Positions 17,060 through 19,799 of a stretch of 19,799 bases of DNA are shown one piece after another. The first letter of the stretch is position 1. Each line of letters begins with the position of its first letter. The stretch covers positions 1 through 19,799 of the forward strand of contig JBBSHE010000047.1 in NCBI GenBank assembly GCA_038253325.1. Direction: 5' to 3'. The notes below the pieces were generated by a model, which saw only the letters and a list, made by a program, of their open reading frames with translations, searched no databases and was not told the DNA's origin. The position numbers were made by a program, and so were the translations under genes. The DNA is from JBBSHE01 sp038253325 (GTDB lineage Bacteria; Actinomycetota; Actinomycetes; Propionibacteriales; Nocardioidaceae).

Positions 17060-17664
17060 GTCAGGCGCGGTGCGTTCGGCACCAGGAGTGAGTTCCTGCG
17101 GGCTGCGCCGGCCGATGTTGTCGAGCAGGCCATAGCAATAAGGCGCGCGACCGCGCTGGACACGACGAAGGGCAGTTTCTACTGGCACTTCTCGAGTCGC
17201 GACGAACTCGTGTCCGCCGTTCTCGACACATGGGTCGAGCGCCACACCGACGCGATCATCCGCCATGTCAAGGCCGTGGACGAGCCGCTTGAACGCCTGC
17301 ACCAGCTCTTCGGCGACGTGATGATCACCAAGGCACAGAGTCGAGTTGAGCTGAGTCTGCTCGCCAGCGTGGACGATCCGACGGTCGCGAAGGCGATGCG
17401 GCGCATCACCCAACGCCATGTCGCCTTATTGCCCAGTGCTAGCGCGAGCTCGACTTCGACGAGGAGGCCGCGCAGCACTGGGCGATCCTCGCCTGCTCCG
17501 CCCATGTCGGCTTGATCCACGGACAACGGGCGTTGGCGGGTCGTCTGCTCAGCACCAAACAACGCGTCGGCTATCTTCGCTTTGTCGAGCGCCAGCTGCT
17601 GCCCGTGGTGTCGCCGGCATCCCGCGCCGCTCCCCGCGGTGCCGGGGGCTTCGAGGACGCTTAG
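17060..17664 (+). pseudogene. Decayed TetR-family regulator with frameshift
   Basis: Two frames together give one TetR protein. From about 17081, the first reads TRSEFLRAA, then IRRATALDTTKGSFYWHF and SSRDELVSAVLDTWVE, a clear TetR helix-turn-helix and following helices, up to MRRITQRHVALL. Near 17430-17445 the match shifts frame and continues as ELDFDEEAAQHWAILACSAH and GLIHGQRALAGRLLSTKQRV to a TAG at 17662-17664. The turn between helices 1 and 2 also appears several residues short, and there is no convincing start or Shine-Dalgarno. The two lesions together argue for a pseudogene, though a sequencing error at the frameshift cannot be excluded. Confidence 0.8.
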
Positions 17665-17669
17665 CCACC

Positions 17670-18128
17670 GTTCTGCCGGCTCGAAAGCCGGTCTATTCGG
17701 CCGCACTGCGAGAGCTTGCCGAAGAAGCCGGCATCGGGGGAGTTGCTCCATGGCCGCTCGATCTGTCGGTTCGGTGGGACCGGGTGGGAGCCTACGACGG
17801 CTACGCCGTCAAGACCGGCGCCCCCGACGCCGTTGGCATCGACTACCTGATCGGTGATCCGCGGCTCGTCGGCAACGGCCTGGGTACCCGGCTGATCTGG
17901 GAGTTCTGCCGCGATGTCGTCCTGGACCAGTACGACGACGTCACCCGCATCCTCGCCAGCCCGGACCATCGCAACCAGCCGTCGCTGCGCGCCTTGGCCA
18001 AGGCGGGCTTCATCGACGGGATCTGGATCGACGTCCCGACCGAGGTCGACGGCCGGGTGACTACCGAGGTCGTCTACACGCTCGGCGTCCCGCGCATATT
18101 CGGCACCTCCTCCGGCGTTATTGCGTAG
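17670..18128 (+). pseudogene. Nudix-GNAT chimeric remnant
   Basis: One frame joins pieces of two enzymes. About 17685-17768 reads PVYSAALRELAEEAGIGGV, the second half of a Nudix box (RELxEExGI), but the first-half Gly and Glu are not in place. From about 17772 it becomes the C-terminal two thirds of a GNAT acetyltransferase of the AAC(6')-like type: GAYDGYAVKTGAPDAVGIDY, then RLVGNGLGTRLIWEF (acetyl-CoA loop) and SPDHRNQPSLRALAKAGF, to a TAG at 18126. The GNAT N-terminus is missing. A deletion joining two former neighbours explains this best. A short product from GTG 17784 (about 114 residues) is possible but would lack half the fold. Confidence 0.7.
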
Positions 18129-18172
18129 TTCCGGGGCGTTGGAGCCCGTCTCAGTGGCCCGCAAGTACGCAA
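18121..18172. terminator. Imperfect hairpin related to 4026-4083
   Basis: TTGCGTAGTTCCGGGG (from 18121) pairs imperfectly with GCCCGCAAGTACGCAA (18157-18172). The right arm with flanks, TGGCCCGCAAGTACGCAAAA (18155-18174), differs by one base from the right arm of the hairpin at 4026-4083. It overlaps the stop of the chimeric remnant and precedes miaB by about 26 bp. Confidence 0.7.
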
Positions 18173-18198
18173 AACCGCAGGGGTAACCTGGTCCGGTC

Positions 18199-19799
18199 AT
18201 GACCACGACCACCTCAGGCGCCGAGCTGACCACCTTCGGGGTTGCCGGGCGCACCGATCCCGGGCGCACCGATCACGGGCGCATCGATGCCGGGCGCATC
18301 GATGCCGGCCGCACGGGATCCGGCCGCACGTACGAGGTCCGGACGTACGGCTGCCAGATGAACGTCCACGACTCGGAGCGTCTCGCGGGGCTGCTCGAGG
18401 ACGCCGGGTACGCGCGCGCCGGCGACCACGACACGGCCGACGTCGTCGTGCTCAACACCTGCGCCGTACGCGAGAACGCCGACAACCGGCTGTACGGAAA
18501 CCTCGGCCATCTCGCGCCGGTCAAGGCCGCTCGTGCGGGAATGCAGATTGCCGTGGGCGGCTGTTTGGCCCAGAAGGACCGCGGCGAGATCATCCGTCGG
18601 GCGCCGTGGGTCGACGTCGTGTTCGGGACGCACAACATCGGATCGCTGCCTGCCCTGCTCGAACGCGCCCGGATCGAGGAGCAGGCCCAGGTCGAGATCC
18701 TCGAGTCGCTCGAGGTCTTTCCTTCGACCCTGCCTACTCGACGCGAGTCGGCCTATGCGGCCTGGGTCGCGATCAGCGTCGGTTGCAACAACACCTGCAC
18801 GTTCTGCATCGTCCCATCCCTGCGCGGTACCGAGCAGGACCGCAACCCCGGTGACGTGCTGCGCGAGATCCGCGCCCTGGTAGACGAAGGTGTCGTCGAG
18901 GTCACGTTGCTGGGACAGAACGTGAACTCGTACGGCGTCGACTTCGGAGACCGGTTCGCGTTCGGCAAGCTGCTCCGCGCCTGTGGCGAGGTCGACGGAC
19001 TGGAACGGATACGGTTCACGTCGCCGCATCCGCGCGACTTCACCGACGACGTGATCGTTGCGATGGCCGAGACGCCGAACGTGATGCGGCAGCTGCACAT
19101 GCCGCTGCAGTCCGGCTCCGACCGAGTCCTGAAGGCGATGCGCCGCTCCTACCGTCGGGACCGCTACCTCGAGATCCTCGACCGGGTACGCGACGCGATG
19201 CCCGACGCCGCCATCACGACGGACATCATCGTGGGGTTCCCGGGCGAGTCCGACGACGACTTCGCCGACACGCTCGACGTCGTACGCCGAGCGCGGTTCG
19301 CCGGCGCGTACACGTTCCAGTACTCGCCGCGGCCCGGGACGCCCGCCGCAGAGCTCGACCAGCAGGTCGGGCCCGACGTCGTGAAACAGCGGTACGGCGA
19401 TCTCGTTGACCTCGTCGACGAGATCGCCTGGCAGGAGAACCAGCGCCTGGTCGGGCAACGCGTCGACGTCCTCGTTGCCGAGGGCGAGGGTCGCAAGGAT
19501 GCGGCAACGCACCGGCTCTCGGGCCGGGCACCGGACAACCGGCTGGTGCATTTCGCACCCGGCCTCGAGGCGATCCGTCCCGGGGACCTCGTCACCGTCG
19601 ACGTCACCTACGCAGCGCCGCACCACCTGGTGTCCGACGCACCCGTGGTCGCGGTGCGGTCGACCCGGGCTGGTGACGCCTGGCAGCGGCGCACCGGTGA
19701 CGAACCGCTGGGCGTCCTGCTCGGCATGCCGGCGGTCGGCGCTCCCGTCGGCGCTCCCGGACTCGGCATGCCGGCGGTCGGCGCTCCCGTCGGCGCTCC
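18199..19799 (+). CDS. miaB: tRNA-2-methylthio-N6-isopentenyladenosine synthase MiaB, 3' end outside window
   Basis: MiaB is a radical-SAM methylthiotransferase that converts i6A37 to ms2i6A37 in tRNA. The N-terminal 4Fe-4S ligands are C52 (YGCQMN), C88 (LNTCAVRE) and C122 (GGCLAQ). The radical SAM cluster is C196-x3-C200-x2-C203 in SVGCNNTCTFCIVP. MPLQSGSD and DIIVGFPGES follow, and a TRAM domain starts near LVGQRVDVLVAEGEG. The ATG at 18199 is the only plausible start before the conserved RTYEVRTYGCQMN. It adds about 45 residues, including a pentapeptide repeat not found in typical MiaB. The reading frame is still open at 19799 after 533 codons, longer than usual, in a Gly/Pro/Ala/Val tail repeat. 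A weak CAGGGGT sits 14 bp upstream of the start. Confidence 0.96.
   Translation, partial: MTTTTSGAELTTFGVAGRTDPGRTDHGRIDAGRIDAGRTGSGRTYEVRTYGCQMNVHDSERLAGLLEDAGYARAGDHDTADVVVLNTCAVRENADNRLYGNLGHLAPVKAARAGMQIAVGGCLAQKDRGEIIRRAPWVDVVFGTHNIGSLPALLERARIEEQAQVEILESLEVFPSTLPTRRESAYAAWVAISVGCNNTCTFCIVPSLRGTEQDRNPGDVLREIRALVDEGVVEVTLLGQNVNSYGVDFGDRFAFGKLLRACGEVDGLERIRFTSPHPRDFTDDVIVAMAETPNVMRQLHMPLQSGSDRVLKAMRRSYRRDRYLEILDRVRDAMPDAAITTDIIVGFPGESDDDFADTLDVVRRARFAGAYTFQYSPRPGTPAAELDQQVGPDVVKQRYGDLVDLVDEIAWQENQRLVGQRVDVLVAEGEGRKDAATHRLSGRAPDNRLVHFAPGLEAIRPGDLVTVDVTYAAPHHLVSDAPVVAVRSTRAGDAWQRRTGDEPLGVLLGMPAVGAPVGAPGLGMPAVGAPVGA
18247..18336 (+). repeat. 15-bp tandem repeat in the miaB N-terminal extension
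   Basis: Six 15-bp units start at 18247, 18262, 18277, 18292, 18307 and 18322, related to GGGCGCATCGATGCC; units 3 and 4 are identical. They encode G-R-(T/I)-D-x pentapeptides at residues 17-46, the last two units degenerating into the conserved MiaB start. The 15-bp period preserves frame. Confidence 0.9.
19720..19799 (+). repeat. 42-bp tandem repeat at the miaB 3' end, continues past window
   Basis: A 42-bp unit starting CTCGGCATGCCGGCGGTCGG at 19720 repeats identically from 19762 until the window ends at 19799 (38 of 42 bp seen). It encodes a 14-residue L-G-M-P-A-V-G-A-P-V-G-A-P-G unit. A GTCGGCGCTCCC 12-mer also recurs within each unit. The total copy number is unknown. Confidence 0.9.

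Noticed and set aside
16874..17060. Minus-strand basic tail (HLLAWGDLLMMRKQLLNLKR) resembling the C-terminus of some glycosyltransferases
   Set aside because: There is no start, no upstream domain and only a vague resemblance; the frame continues as the antisense of the TetR remnant.
17784..18128. Short functional acetyltransferase starting at GTG 17784
   Set aside because: It would lack the GNAT N-terminal strands and helices, and the upstream context is a fused Nudix fragment, so a remnant is more likely.
18214..19626. 470-codon minus-strand open frame opposite miaB
   Set aside because: The plus strand encodes a complete set of MiaB motifs; the antisense product has no known motif.

Overview
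This is high-GC, gene-dense DNA from an actinobacterium. Start codons are ATG or GTG, ATGA/GTGA overlaps link the operon genes, a LexA box of the GAAC-N4-GTTC type lies upstream of recA, and the order DUF3046 - recA - recX - miaB is the usual actinobacterial one. The overall gene style suggests the Propionibacteriales/Nocardioidaceae, but that is inference only.

Layout. (1) 2-1657: the 3' part of an MMPL/RND-type membrane transporter. (2) 1741-3985: a short run of a DksA/TraR-like zinc-finger protein, an MTA-type purine phosphorylase and a sugar-nucleotide epimerase. It ends at a near-perfect 23-bp-stem hairpin (4026-4083) that faces a convergent polytopic GT-C-like membrane protein (4092-5402, minus strand). 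(3) 5528-11118: a seven-gene, almost gapless plus-strand operon with a GT2 glycosyltransferase, a TIGR04282/DUF2064 protein, a SAM methyltransferase, a membrane-anchored molybdopterin oxidoreductase, a small membrane protein, an OmpR-type response regulator and a sensor kinase. (4) 11203-13689: DUF3046, a TetR repressor with a palindromic operator, its divergent ABM-like target, and a secreted Ycf48/BNR-repeat protein. (5) 13690-16740: a recA control region (two ~40-bp direct repeats and an SOS box), recA interrupted by a 364-residue LAGLIDADG intein, and recX. (6) 16741-18128: a decayed segment with a frameshifted TetR gene and a Nudix-GNAT chimera. (7) 18199 to the end: miaB, open at the window edge, with tandem-repeat extensions at both ends.

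How the genes work together. The 5528-11118 operon looks like one uncharacterised envelope or secondary-metabolite module: sugar transfer and methylation enzymes, a periplasm-facing molybdoenzyme whose internal twin-arginine motif suggests dual Sec/Tat assembly, and its own two-component system. RecA and RecX form the SOS recombination unit; RecA must splice out its intein to become active.

The most notable non-gene signals are several small repeat families: a hairpin family shared by 4026-4083 and 18121-18172, the paired 40-bp repeats upstream of recA, and in-frame 15-bp minisatellites near the start of two unrelated proteins (methyltransferase and MiaB), plus a 42-bp tandem repeat at the MiaB C-terminus.
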